Counted from the first letter of the stretch, positions 8,655 to 17,730 are shown. The stretch: 64,000 nt of DNA from Clostridium ljungdahlii DSM 13528 (GCF_000143685.1 NC_014328.1:4278001-4342000); one strand, 5' to 3'. Numbers and translations: made by a program. The notes: generated by a model from the letters alone, not told the origin.

Positions 8655-9665
8655 TTAAAGATTTTTTACTGAACTAATTTCCTTTATAAGTGCTGGAACG
8701 ACTTCAAATAGGTCTCCTACTATACAATAATCTGCTACTTCAAATATTGGTGCAGTTTCATCTCTATTAATTGCAATAATTGTATCTGAAGAGCTCATTC
8801 CAGCTAAATGCTGTACAGCACCTGAAATTCCACATGCAATATATACTTTTGGAGAAACTGTTTTACCTGTCTGCCCTACCTGCTTTGTCTGTGGAATCCA
8901 TCCAGAATCTACAGCAGCTCTTGATGCTCCAATTGTTCCACCAAGTAAATCTGCAAGTTGTTGTAACATCTTAAAGTTTTCTCCATTTTTCATTCCTCTG
9001 CCGCCAGATACTATATACTCTGCCTCTTCAAGTTTGACTCCAGAATCTTCTTGGGCTTTAATAAAATCAACTACTTTTGTTAAAATAGAATCTTTGTCTA
9101 TATTAATAGTCTCTTTAATAATTTCTGGACGGTTATTTTCATTTTCTTGTGGTTTCTTAAAGGCACCAGGCCTTACAGTTCCCATCTGTGGTCTAGTATC
9201 ACTGCAAAGTATCTGTGCATAGAGATTGCCTCCAAAAGCAGGTCTTTCCCATACAACATTTCCAGTATCCTCTTCTACACTTAAAGCAGTACAGTCTGCA
9301 GTAAGACCTGTTCTTAAGCTAACTGCAATTTTAGAACCAAGTTCTCTGCCCCTTATAGTGGCACCTATTAAAATGGTATTTGGGTTATACTTGTGACAGA
9401 GTTTTAAAAATGCATCTCCATATACATCTGAAGAATAATTTTTATATTCTTCTCCCTGCACAACATAAACTTTATCTGCTCCATGACTGCCTGCACCCTT
9501 AACTGCATCTTCTACGTCACTGCCTATTACTACGGCACATAATTTCTGCTTTAGGCTATCTGCTAAAATTCTACCTTGTCCCAGCAGTTCAAAACCAACG
9601 TTCTTTGGTTGTCCCTGAAAGCATTCTATAAATACCCATACGTCTTTATATTCATCGAAATTCAT
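8655..9665 (-). CDS. etfA: Electron transfer flavoprotein alpha subunit
   Basis: FAD-binding subunit of the Etf heterodimer, 336 aa. N-terminal alpha/beta domain, then the C-terminal FAD domain with VSGGRGMKNGENF, the GASRAAVDSGWIPQTKQVGQTGKTV stretch (two adjacent motifs), and ISGAVQHLAGM. It passes electrons between NADH or ferredoxin and the acyl-CoA dehydrogenases of this operon. No N-terminal ferredoxin domain is present, unlike CarE of the caffeate pathway. Whether it bifurcates electrons cannot be decided here. ATG at 9665 follows GGGAGG by 8 nt; an upstream TTG at 9671 is less likely. Follows etfB by 15 nt. Confidence 0.95.
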   Translation of the reverse strand: MNFDEYKDVWVFIECFQGQPKNVGFELLGQGRILADSLKQKLCAVVIGSDVEDAVKGAGSHGADKVYVVQGEEYKNYSSDVYGDAFLKLCHKYNPNTILIGATIRGRELGSKIAVSLRTGLTADCTALSVEEDTGNVVWERPAFGGNLYAQILCSDTRPQMGTVRPGAFKKPQENENNRPEIIKETINIDKDSILTKVVDFIKAQEDSGVKLEEAEYIVSGGRGMKNGENFKMLQQLADLLGGTIGASRAAVDSGWIPQTKQVGQTGKTVSPKVYIACGISGAVQHLAGMSSSDTIIAINRDETAPIFEVADYCIVGDLFEVVPALIKEISSVKNL

Positions 9666-9680
9666 AACCAAAGCCTCCCC

Positions 9681-10469
9681 TTAAACTAATTTTGCTTCTA
9701 ATAGCTTGCCAACTAACTCTTTTGCTGTTTTTTCAGGATTTACAACTTTCATTACCTCACCACTTGCCTGACGTTTTGGTGTAAAAGTTGCTTTTACTCT
9801 TGTTGGTGAACCTTTAAGACCTATTTTGGTAGTATCTATATCCTTAATATCATCTAAGTGAATTTCTCCTATTTCTGCTTTTAAAGAGTCAATTTTTCCC
9901 TTAATAGTTGCATATCTTGGTTTATTGCTTTCTTTTGTCAAAGTACATAAAACAGGAAGTTTTGTTTCAACTATTTCAGCCCCTTCTTCTACTTGACGCT
10001 TTACTACACACTTTTGACCTTCCATTTTAATATCAAGCACATAACTTAATCTGGAAATCTTCAAATGTTCTGCAATACTTGAACCTGTCTGTCCTGTATC
10101 TCCATCAATTGCCTGTTTACCTACAAGTACAAAATCAAATGGCCCTAGTTTTTCAATTGCTTTTGATAAAATATAACTAGTTGCATAGGTATCAGATCCT
10201 CCAAAAGCTCTGTCTGTAACTAAGTACGCTTTATCTGCACCCATGGAAAGAGCTTCCCTTAAAACTTCTTTTGCGTTATCAGGTCCCATGGAAATTGCAG
10301 TTACAGTAGCTCCATATTGATCTTTTAAACGAAGTGCCTGCTCTAATGCATTTTTGTCAAATGGATTTAGAATACTTGGAACGCCTTTTCGAATTAATGT
10401 ATTTTTAACTGGATCAATTTTAATTTCTGTTGTATCAGGAACCTGTTTTATACAAACAACGATGTTCAT
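9681..10469 (-). CDS. etfB: Electron transfer flavoprotein beta subunit
   Basis: Partner of EtfA, 262 aa, of normal length. Contains VCIKQVPDTTEIKID at the N-terminus, DKNALEQALRLKD, and the nucleotide-binding region VGKQAIDGDTGQTGSSIAE. In bifurcating Etf complexes this subunit binds NADH and the bifurcating FAD; in others it holds AMP. It lies between an acyl-CoA dehydrogenase gene and etfA with 12-15 nt gaps, so the three proteins probably form one complex. Confidence 0.95.
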   Translation of the reverse strand: MNIVVCIKQVPDTTEIKIDPVKNTLIRKGVPSILNPFDKNALEQALRLKDQYGATVTAISMGPDNAKEVLREALSMGADKAYLVTDRAFGGSDTYATSYILSKAIEKLGPFDFVLVGKQAIDGDTGQTGSSIAEHLKISRLSYVLDIKMEGQKCVVKRQVEEGAEIVETKLPVLCTLTKESNKPRYATIKGKIDSLKAEIGEIHLDDIKDIDTTKIGLKGSPTRVKATFTPKRQASGEVMKVVNPEKTAKELVGKLLEAKLV

Positions 10470-10481
10470 TTCTCTTCCCCC

Positions 10482-11624
10482 CTACTTATATTCCTTTTCT
10501 AATGCACCGGCTATTGTCATTCTTTGAATCTGATTAGCTCCTTCAAAAATCTGGAACACCTTGCAATCTCTCATAAGCTTCTCAACTGGATATTCTTTGC
10601 TGTATCCATATCCACCGAAAATTTGAACTGCATTTGACGTAACTTCCTGTGCACAATCAGATACGAATGCTTTAGTAATGGCACCTTCTTTACGAACAAG
10701 ATTTCCATTATCCATTAACTTCATAGTATTGTTTACAAGTGCTCTGGAAGCTTCTATCTTTATTGCCATATCTGCAAGCATCTGTTGTACCATTTGAAAT
10801 TTAATTATAGGCTTGCCAAACTGCTTTCTTTCTTTTGCATACTTTACAGATTCATCCAAAGCCCTCTGCATAATACCTACTGCTAACGTAGCAACAAAGG
10901 CTCTAGATAAGTTAAGAGAATTTAATGCAAGTTTAAATCCTGATCCTTCCTCTCCAAGCATATTAGAAGCTGGAACTCTTACATTTTCAAAAGTAACATC
11001 TGTAGTATTTGATAAACGAAGACCCATTTTGTCTTCATGTTTTCCAATAGTAATTCCTAGTGTATTTGCATCTACTATAAAAGCTGAAATACCTTTATTG
11101 CCTGCTTCAGGGTTTGTTTTAAAAATTCCTACAAACACAGAAGCAAGTGCACCATTAGTGATAAACGTTTTTGTTGCGTTCAATATATATTCATCACCAT
11201 CTTTTACAGCTGTTCCTCTCATTCCTGCAGGATCAGAACCTGCATTTGGCTCTGTAAGAGCGAAACCCGCAAAATTTCCTTTTCCAATTATATCTGCAAA
11301 ATATTTGCCCTGCTCTTTGGTACCAGAAAGAATTACATTTCTCAAAGCAACAAATGTAGTAACAAGTGTAATTGCATATCCTGCATCTATCTTTGCAAGC
11401 TCTTCAAAAATCATGGCTGTAGTTTCGTAGCTCAGTCCTGTTCCACCATATTCTTCTGGAATCTCAAGCATATGAAGTCCCATATCAAAAGCATACTTAA
11501 ACAATTCTCTTGGACATTCGCCTTTTTCATCCAGCTCCTGAACATGTGGTTTGATTTCATTTTCTGCCATTTCTTTTACAAGAGCAATTAATTCTTTTTG
11601 TTCCTTTGTATATAATAAGCTCAT
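10482..11624 (-). CDS. Acyl-CoA dehydrogenase (short-chain/AcdA type)
   Basis: FAD enzyme of 380 aa, the standard family length. Shows FALTEPNAGSDPAGM (substrate/FAD contact), the SNTTDVTFENVRVP loop, RKQFGKPIIKFQMVQ, and QIFGGYGYSKEYPVEKLMRD. The catalytic base glutamate is in QIFEGANQIQRM. Together with EtfAB it should interconvert an acyl-CoA and its 2-enoyl-CoA; in fermenting clostridia the usual direction is reduction. It closely resembles the dehydrogenase of aryl-acrylate reducing (fld-type) clusters. Its substrate depends on the adjacent CoA-transferase and ligase. Confidence 0.93.
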   Translation of the reverse strand: MSLLYTKEQKELIALVKEMAENEIKPHVQELDEKGECPRELFKYAFDMGLHMLEIPEEYGGTGLSYETTAMIFEELAKIDAGYAITLVTTFVALRNVILSGTKEQGKYFADIIGKGNFAGFALTEPNAGSDPAGMRGTAVKDGDEYILNATKTFITNGALASVFVGIFKTNPEAGNKGISAFIVDANTLGITIGKHEDKMGLRLSNTTDVTFENVRVPASNMLGEEGSGFKLALNSLNLSRAFVATLAVGIMQRALDESVKYAKERKQFGKPIIKFQMVQQMLADMAIKIEASRALVNNTMKLMDNGNLVRKEGAITKAFVSDCAQEVTSNAVQIFGGYGYSKEYPVEKLMRDCKVFQIFEGANQIQRMTIAGALEKEYK

Positions 11625-11642
11625 TAATTTTAACCCTCCCCA

Positions 11643-12866
11643 TTATTTTTTAAGCAGTTTCAATCCAGCTACAGCTCCTTCGTTTATGTATTCTTCAACC
11701 TCACTGCTGCTGTAACCTAATTCTTTCATGATTTGCTCTGTATGTGCACCTTGAGGTTTACAAGTTTTTATTATAGGTTCTGACATAGAACCAAATAAAA
11801 TTGGATTAGTAGGAACCATTCTTTTTCCTGAAGGGTAATCTACTTTAGTTAAAATATTGTTTGCCCAAACCTGCTCATCTTTATAAACATCCAAAGGCTC
11901 ATTTGCTGCTTCACACGGCAGTTCATTGTCTTCAAGTATTTTAAGCAAATCATCCCTATTAATCTTGGAAATAGCCTCATCAAGTATATCTACTACTTCA
12001 TGATTTAGCTTATCTGAATTTATCTTTGCACAATTATTGTATTTTTTATTTCCTACCATATGTTTAACATCTAATAAATTCATAATTTTATCGTAATCTC
12101 TATCATATTCAGGACAGCACATTACAACCCACTTATTATCTTTAGTGCGATAACAATTATTAAATGGATTTGGAACTTCTTTTCGACTCTTTGGATATTC
12201 ATTTCCATATTGTGCTGAAATCATAGCAACACTTAACATAAATGATGCAGCATGCTGAAGACTTACAGTTATCTTATCTCCTTTTCCTGTCCTTTCTCTG
12301 TTAAACAAAGCTCCGCATATACCAGATAAAAGACATATTGAAACCTGAAAATCTCCATATCCATTAGGTGGATTCATTGGCGAACCACCTTTATCTACTG
12401 TTGTACCTAGGACACCTCCCCTTGCCATATAGCAAGTAGCATCAAAACCCGGCCTATCCTTTGCAGGTCCTTTTTCTCCATATCCTAAAACCTGTGCAAA
12501 AATAAGTTTTGGGAATTTTTCTTTCAAGGTATCATAATCCATACCTAATTTTACAAGTGATTTTGTTCTTGTATTTGTAATAAATACATCTGCCTCTTCT
12601 AATAATTTATAAGCAACTTCCCGTCCATGTTCTGTCTTCAAATTTATAGTGATAAATCTCTTATCCATATTTGCTACATCAAACGGCAAATTTTCTTCAT
12701 CACTAAAAGGCATATTAAATACTGAACCCTGTCCTCTTGCTGGATCTCCTTTGGGGGCTTCGATTTTAATTAAGTCAGCGCCCCATTCTCCCATAATCCT
12801 AGCAGTAGTAGGAGCTGCTAAATATGTGGTTAAATCTACCACCTTAATCCCTTTTAAAGGTTCCAT
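11643..12866 (-). CDS. Family III CoA-transferase (CaiB/BaiF/FldA-HadA-like)
   Basis: Transfers CoA between two carboxylic acids, 407 aa. Family marks: KGIKVVDLTTYLAAPTTARIMGEWGADLIKIE at the N-terminus (read as adjoining motifs), LGYGEKGPAKDRPGFDATCYMARGG with the catalytic aspartate in GFD, and a C-terminal KELGYSSSEVEEY. The pattern GFDxTxYxARGG is closer to 2-hydroxyisocaproate/aryl-lactate CoA-transferases (HadA, FldA) than to E. coli CaiB. No hydroxyacyl-CoA dehydratase genes lie nearby, so the pathway here more likely starts from an enoate. ATG follows AGGAGG. The upstream gap carries a perfect hairpin. Confidence 0.88.
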   Translation of the reverse strand: MEPLKGIKVVDLTTYLAAPTTARIMGEWGADLIKIEAPKGDPARGQGSVFNMPFSDEENLPFDVANMDKRFITINLKTEHGREVAYKLLEEADVFITNTRTKSLVKLGMDYDTLKEKFPKLIFAQVLGYGEKGPAKDRPGFDATCYMARGGVLGTTVDKGGSPMNPPNGYGDFQVSICLLSGICGALFNRERTGKGDKITVSLQHAASFMLSVAMISAQYGNEYPKSRKEVPNPFNNCYRTKDNKWVVMCCPEYDRDYDKIMNLLDVKHMVGNKKYNNCAKINSDKLNHEVVDILDEAISKINRDDLLKILEDNELPCEAANEPLDVYKDEQVWANNILTKVDYPSGKRMVPTNPILFGSMSEPIIKTCKPQGAHTEQIMKELGYSSSEVEEYINEGAVAGLKLLKK

Positions 12867-12895
12867 TTTTATCCTCCTGTTTCTATATTTTATTT

Positions 12896-12924
12896 ATAGC
12901 CTTTTGAAAACTTCAAAAGGCTAT
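12896..12924 (-). promoter_or_regulatory. Intra-operon hairpin
   Basis: Perfect 13-base stem with a 3-base loop between the first and second genes of the acyl-CoA operon. No T-run follows on the minus strand, so it looks like an mRNA processing or stability element that could set different levels for the first gene and the rest. Inference only. Confidence 0.5.
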
Positions 12925-12956
12925 AATATAAAATAGTAAATATTTCAAGTAAAAAA

Positions 12957-14129
12957 TTATTCTTCTTCAGTATTGCCTCCATTAGCAATAAGTTTTCTTG
13001 AAGCTGTTAATCTTTGAACAGTTCTAGGGCCTTCCTCTAACCACATTGCACGACAATCACGATATAATCTTTCAACTGGACCATATTCGCATTCTTCAAA
13101 GTATCCAATTCCTCCAAATATCTCTAACATATAATCAGATACTAACTTAACAGTATTGATACTATGAAGTTTACACATAGCTGCTTTCATCTCAATTTCC
13201 TTACCAGCTTCATAATCTTTTGCAAAATCGTAAACCATTAATCTAAGTGCATGTATTTCAGTTCCCATATCAGCAATTGTCTGTTGAATTGCTTGTCTCT
13301 TAACAAGTGGTTTTCCAAATGTTACTCTGTCTTTTGCTCTCTTAATTGTCATCTCTAACATTCTCTGAGACATACCAAGATTACTTACTGCAATATGAGC
13401 TCTAGATACGGATAAAGAATGCATTGCAATCTTTAAGCCTTCGCCTTCTTTACCAAGTAAGTATTTCTTGTCAAGCTTCATGTTAGTGAATTTTAATCCT
13501 GCATGTCCAGCTCCACGGCAACCCATCATATGAGGCATTGGAACGATTTCATAACCAGGTGTATTAACTGGTACAAAGAATGCAGATAATCTCTTATCCT
13601 TTGGAGCATCTGGGTCAGTGACAGCGATTACATATGCAAACTCACAGCAGTCAGTATGGGAAATTAATGTTTTTTCACCATTCATGATGTAATAGTCTCC
13701 ATCTTTCACAGCTCTTGTATGTAAATCTGCTCCTGTACCACCTGTTTCTTCAGTTAATGCAAAGCATGTGAAGATTGTTTTATCCTGAAATTTATCCATA
13801 TATTCATCTTTTAATTCTTTACTTCCAAAGTCATCAAGAATTCTCCAGTTTAAATCCATTGCATAATGAAGATGCATACGCATTCCGCCTGGTCCTCTAC
13901 TGAACTCTTCTTGTACCTGTAAAATCTGTGTCTCACTTAATCCCCATCCACCATATTGTTCTGGCAATGCGCATCTGTATAAATTGTTTTCAATTGATAA
14001 GTCAAAAAACTTCTGAGGAAATTTATTAGTAACCTCAACTTCTTTTTGTATTTCTTCAAAAGGTCCTTCAGCTAAAGCCCTAATTTGTTTCAGATAATCC
14101 TGAAATTCTTTTTCATTTAATTTTGACAT
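12957..14129 (-). CDS. Acyl-CoA dehydrogenase, second paralogue
   Basis: First gene of the operon, 390 aa, clearly diverged from the other dehydrogenase of this operon. Keeps CFALTEETGGTGADL, RDRVTFGKP-like and EIFGGIGYFEECEYGP segments and a glutamate at the catalytic position (WLEEGPRTVQRL). The substrate loops differ (GCRGAGHAGLKFTNM in place of the usual LRxSxTxDVxFENV), so it probably serves a different substrate or step. ATG follows AGGGGG. Two dehydrogenases with one EtfAB pair suggests either two substrates or a two-step conversion. Confidence 0.9.
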   Translation of the reverse strand: MSKLNEKEFQDYLKQIRALAEGPFEEIQKEVEVTNKFPQKFFDLSIENNLYRCALPEQYGGWGLSETQILQVQEEFSRGPGGMRMHLHYAMDLNWRILDDFGSKELKDEYMDKFQDKTIFTCFALTEETGGTGADLHTRAVKDGDYYIMNGEKTLISHTDCCEFAYVIAVTDPDAPKDKRLSAFFVPVNTPGYEIVPMPHMMGCRGAGHAGLKFTNMKLDKKYLLGKEGEGLKIAMHSLSVSRAHIAVSNLGMSQRMLEMTIKRAKDRVTFGKPLVKRQAIQQTIADMGTEIHALRLMVYDFAKDYEAGKEIEMKAAMCKLHSINTVKLVSDYMLEIFGGIGYFEECEYGPVERLYRDCRAMWLEEGPRTVQRLTASRKLIANGGNTEEE

Positions 14130-14414
14130 TTTATTTCCCCCTTGTGTATTTTATAACAATCTTTATGTTTTCATTATACTTAAATCTAAAATATATTACC
14201 AATAGTTACCACCAATGTTATCGTTATCTTTTATAGTTATTGCCTATACATAATACAGTAATTCTATAGATAAAATTTAAGGGAATTGTCTTATACAAAG
14301 GGTTGAGATACAATAATAAGGATTTGAATGAAATGCTTTACTAAAATATTTAGCTAGAAATTTAAAATTTTTTGAAAATAAGATATTTTCAATTTTTATG
14401 TATAAAAAAGAAGA
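14130..14414 (-). promoter_or_regulatory. Promoter region of the acyl-CoA operon
   Basis: On the minus strand, TTGGTA (14197-14202), an 18-base spacer and TATAAT (14173-14178) form a good promoter. A near-direct repeat on the plus strand, TTACCAATAG then TTACCACCAAT (14197-14215), overlaps its -35 box and could be the operator. The rest of the 285-base gap is AT-rich with no gene. Confidence 0.55.
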
Positions 14415-14454
14415 AAGCTATTGTTAATAAAAAGATTTTTATTAACAATAGCTT
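14415..14454 (-). terminator. Terminator of manA
   Basis: A perfect 19-base stem with a 2-base loop. On the minus strand it is followed by a T-rich stretch, just past the end of the mannose-6-phosphate isomerase gene. Confidence 0.85.
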
Positions 14455-14465
14455 AGTGAAAATTC

Positions 14466-15458
14466 TTAAAATTTTCTTATTTCATCTAATATACTATTTT
14501 CTACTTTATTACAATCTGGAACATAGCTTTTAAGCAACTTCATGTTACCTTTTAATCTATATTCTCCAAGAGAAGCTGGAATAAGCACACTGTCTCCTTT
14601 AAATATATCTTCAAAACCGCCGCTATAAACTATCTTGCCCTTGCCATCAACACAGGTAAATATATAAAACCTTTCTCTATCACTTTTTTCTACTGCTTCA
14701 ATTTGAATATCATATAATTCCAGAGAAATTTCTGTTGATAAACAAAGATAAGTTTTTTTATAGCCATCCTTTTTTATACTAATACCTCTGCTCCTATTTC
14801 CTTTTAATTTTAGATTTACTACGTCTAAGGCTTTATTAATATGTAACTTCCTTCCCCTTCCATAGTCATATACTCTGTAAGTTATATCACTATTTTGTTG
14901 AATTTCTGCCAATATAACTCCTTCACATATTGCATGTACAAGACCGCTTTTTATAAAATACACATCACCTTTTTTAACAGGAATTCTGTTCATATACTTT
15001 TCCAAGTTTCCATTGTTTATAGCCTTTTTAAATTCGTCTATGCTGCATCCATCTTTAGTTCCAACTATCAAACTTGCCCCCTCAAATGCTTCAATAACAT
15101 ACCATACCTCTGTTTTTCCTGAATCATTTTCTACTTCTTTCGCATAGATATCATCTGGATGAACTTGTATTGAAAGTTTCTCCCTAGCATTTATTAGCTT
15201 TACAAGAAGGGGAAATCTATTACCTTTAATTTTTGTTCCCAATAGCTTATCTCCTTGAGCCTTAACAAGATCATCAAATCTAGTTCCTTTGAATTCCCCA
15301 TTCTTTACTATGCCCATACCATTTTTATGACAGGCTATATCCCAGCTTTCTCCTATCTTACCTTCTGGAAGGTTACTCCTGAAAAGTTCTAAATCTCTAC
15401 CTCCCCAAATTTTATCATAGTATAAGTTTTCAAATTTTATTGGATACACACCAAACAT
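14466..15458 (-). CDS. manA: Mannose-6-phosphate isomerase, class I
   Basis: Interconverts mannose 6-phosphate and fructose 6-phosphate, a zinc cupin enzyme of about 330 aa. Shows YYDKIWGGRDLELF near the N-terminus, FPLLVKLINAREKLSIQVHPDD with metal ligands, GKTEVWYVIEA, and GLVHAICEGVILAEIQQNSD. The start is uncertain. TTG at 15497 has no site. ATG at 15458 lies directly against AAGGAG, and GTG at 15449 lies 9 nt after it and may be the real one. It is monocistronic, with a strong terminator downstream and a repeat element upstream. Confidence 0.9.
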   Translation of the reverse strand: MFGVYPIKFENLYYDKIWGGRDLELFRSNLPEGKIGESWDIACHKNGMGIVKNGEFKGTRFDDLVKAQGDKLLGTKIKGNRFPLLVKLINAREKLSIQVHPDDIYAKEVENDSGKTEVWYVIEAFEGASLIVGTKDGCSIDEFKKAINNGNLEKYMNRIPVKKGDVYFIKSGLVHAICEGVILAEIQQNSDITYRVYDYGRGRKLHINKALDVVNLKLKGNRSRGISIKKDGYKKTYLCLSTEISLELYDIQIEAVEKSDRERFYIFTCVDGKGKIVYSGGFEDIFKGDSVLIPASLGEYRLKGNMKLLKSYVPDCNKVENSILDEIRKF

Positions 15459-15602
15459 CTCCTTATATTCCAAACTTATACTTATATTATAAATCAATTT
15501 TAGATAAAATTTACATAAATGAAAAAAGTTTAATTCTAGATTAATAAATTACTTTTTTACAATATGGTAGTTTAATATATCAGTATATTGCATTAAAGTA
15601 AC

Positions 15603-15823
15603 TTATTTATCCGATGACTACCTGCTCTAATACTCCCACGCACTCTGTGAAAGCGACTATCACCAAATCAAAGATTTGGGATATCTGCTTTTCTCCAAAT
15701 GGGAGTAAAGAGCAGTTACGTCCCTGGATAACGATTTTCCCTAAAGGATAACGCCTTCTAAGTGCTGAAGCACTAAGAAGCCTGTTAATAAGCATCAGGT
15801 GGAGTCAAAACTCCATCTGATGC
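15603..15823. repeat. Dispersed intergenic repeat with terminal hairpin
   Basis: A GC-richer block inside an AT-rich 440-base gap (15459-15905). Its first 55 bases (ACTCCCAxGxAC..GTGAAAGCGACTAT core) recur in inverse orientation at 61380-61436. It contains an internal stem (CCAAATCAAAGATTTGG near 15664) and ends in a 14-base stem hairpin (15792-15823) of the same family as those at 61-107 and 4028-4066. No protein is credible here. I read it as a mobile or repetitive non-coding element. Confidence 0.55.
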
Positions 15824-15905
15824 CAAGAACTCTGTTTATCCTCATTCACTTTTTATAACTTCTATCATAAAATACTACTATAATTTATATTTTGGAGAGT
15901 TGAAA

Positions 15906-16427
15906 ATGAAACATTATATGTGTCCCTTTACTCGCTGTGGTATGAACTTTCCTAACAATGTTTCTCAGATGGACTTGAATTTAGATGAATACACTTATCC
16001 AGACAACTTCAATTCTGCACTAAAGTTAATAGAAGAAGCTATCTCTGGAGAAAGAGAAGATGAACTTTTTTACGACTATTTAATAAAAAATGCTCCTGAA
16101 AATGAATCTAAAAAAATTATATCTGGTATCAGGGACAATGAAAAAAAGCATAACAAAATGTTTAGATTTATTTACTATGAATTAACGGGAAATATGATTC
16201 CTTCTCCTGAAAATGTAGAGTTTAATACTCCCGATTCTTTCTGCAGCGGCATTAAACGTGCCTTAAATGGAGAACTAAATGCAGTTGTAAAATATAGAAA
16301 AATATTATTTGCACTTAATAACAGAAAACACATAAACATGCTTATTGAAATAATAACAGATGAATTAAGACATGCTAGTCTATATAACTTTATATATACA
16401 TCAAACTGTTCTAAGGAACAATTCTAA
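15906..16427 (+). CDS. Ferritin-like domain protein
   Basis: Protein of 173 aa predicted to form a four-helix ferritin-like bundle. Carboxylate/histidine signatures IRDNEKKHNKMF (about 80-91) and ITDELRHASLYNF (about 152-164) could hold a di-iron site. The N-terminus has two cysteines (MCPFTRCGM). It resembles small clostridial rubrerythrin-like or coat-associated proteins; the actual role is unknown. I chose ATG at 15906, 8 nt after GGAG, over TTG at 15900. It is followed 100 nt later by a 138-aa protein that may be co-expressed. Confidence 0.65.
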   Translation: MKHYMCPFTRCGMNFPNNVSQMDLNLDEYTYPDNFNSALKLIEEAISGEREDELFYDYLIKNAPENESKKIISGIRDNEKKHNKMFRFIYYELTGNMIPSPENVEFNTPDSFCSGIKRALNGELNAVVKYRKILFALNNRKHINMLIEIITDELRHASLYNFIYTSNCSKEQF

Positions 16428-16528
16428 CTTAACTACTATGTATATGTAAATTTTTTTCATTGATTTGTAACTATATAACTCACAATAACATACTATTTAA
16501 TTAAGAGTAAAAAATAGGAGTTGTATAC

Positions 16529-16945
16529 ATGTACGATTATGATTACTTCAGATTTGATGATGAAGCTAGAGAAGATGATGAACCCGAAGAATTAGATTAT
16601 TTAGATGATGATTTCGTATGTCCTTACCTACGATTTTCCTCAAACCATACCCCTATGTGTATGAGCAGACAGCGAGATAACTTTCCACCAGGTCCTCCTC
16701 CATCCAATATTCCTCAAGCACCTCAAAACTTAGCACCTGGTTCAAGTACAAAATTTGTAGATCCAGGTTCTATAAGACGATGCTTATTTAAGTTCGTTTA
16801 TATTTGGCCAAATAGAGGCAATGGATTCTGGGCATGGTTAACTCATGTAGGAAGAAGATCTATTTCAGGTTATAGATGGCATAGAAATAGATGGGTTTAT
16901 TTTGGAATGGATTTACGTCAAATAAGAAGTTTTATGTGCCGTTAA
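16529..16945 (+). CDS. Hypothetical acidic/aromatic protein
   Basis: 138 aa with three distinct parts. The N-terminus is very acidic (residues 1-30, many Asp, Glu and Tyr). A Pro-rich middle follows (PPGPPPSNIPQAPQN). The C-terminal block is Trp/Arg-rich and well ordered (YIWPNRGNGFWAWLTHVGRRS, then WHRNRWVYFGMDLRQIRSF). The C-terminal block resembles small uncharacterised proteins of spore-forming Firmicutes, so it may be a domain with its own fold. No signal peptide or membrane helix. ATG follows AGGAG. Function unknown. Confidence 0.6.
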   Translation: MYDYDYFRFDDEAREDDEPEELDYLDDDFVCPYLRFSSNHTPMCMSRQRDNFPPGPPPSNIPQAPQNLAPGSSTKFVDPGSIRRCLFKFVYIWPNRGNGFWAWLTHVGRRSISGYRWHRNRWVYFGMDLRQIRSFMCR

Positions 16946-17168
16946 TATTTATCCTAAAAATATAACTGACATAGTTACCAATTAAAAATAAGCTTATACT
17001 CAGAATATTTTTTATAACCTTCAGCTCGTTAAATATTTAAAAGAGCTTCATTATTGTAAAAATATACCTGTGTATAAGCTGACTTTTAAGTTAAAGAAAC
17101 TATATAGTGATTCTAATTGAAATTCTATATAAAATATAATAACAAAATTGAAATCACACTTAGAAATT

Positions 17169-17591
17169 CTATACCATAAGAAACTTTTTAAACATTATGT
17201 GAAATAGTATTAGGAATATGAGAAAAAACGCTAATATCCTATGATCCATAAGCCATTTTCCCTTCATATTCCTACTTTTAAGTCCATATATTCCTAAACA
17301 TGCTGTTACAATCATAACTACAGCTGCAGCAAGTCCCGGTATAGAAATTCCCTTATATTTATACATAAAATAACCATGACACACTACAGCTATAACTCCT
17401 ATAATTCCAACCAACTTGTGATATTTTACAATGTACTTCATAAAGACTTTATATACACGCTCATACTGTTTTTTATCTTTGGGTAACTTCTTCATATACT
17501 TCCTATTTATGTACTTTATAAAGAAATTAAGGAGTAATATAAAATACGCCCAAAATCCAACCCAACCTAAAAGTTTCCCAAATTCTTTCAT
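17169..17591 (-). CDS. Four-helix membrane protein, cytochrome b561/ferric-reductase-like
   Basis: 140 aa with four predicted membrane helices. Conserved-looking histidines sit in or at the ends of helices (YHKLVGIIGVIAVVCHGYF and DHRILAFFLIFLILFH). This spacing is like the haem-ligating pairs of b561- or ferric-reductase-type proteins, but I cannot confirm haem binding. A basic loop (KKLPKDKKQYERVYK) follows helix 1. ATG follows GAGGG. It is a single gene with no functional neighbours. Confidence 0.55.
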   Translation of the reverse strand: MKEFGKLLGWVGFWAYFILLLNFFIKYINRKYMKKLPKDKKQYERVYKVFMKYIVKYHKLVGIIGVIAVVCHGYFMYKYKGISIPGLAAAVVMIVTACLGIYGLKSRNMKGKWLMDHRILAFFLIFLILFHIMFKKFLMV

Positions 17592-17730
17592 AATCTTACC
17601 CTCCCAACTATAATGTATTTTTAAAGCAATAACTAGTCAGCACGCTAGCCTATTTTCTTTCAAATGCCTAAATAATTTAGTGTGTCATTTATATTAATTT
17701 CATATAATATATATTAGAGGTGTGAATAAA

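Noticed and set aside
4140..14129. Bile-acid (bai) or carnitine (cai) operon
   Set aside because: No baiCD/H, 7-alpha-dehydratase or carnitine racemase genes, and the CoA-transferase resembles FldA/HadA more than CaiB.
15607..15795. 62-codon open frame on the minus strand
   Set aside because: Lies entirely in a dispersed repeat, with no ribosome binding site and no protein-like pattern.
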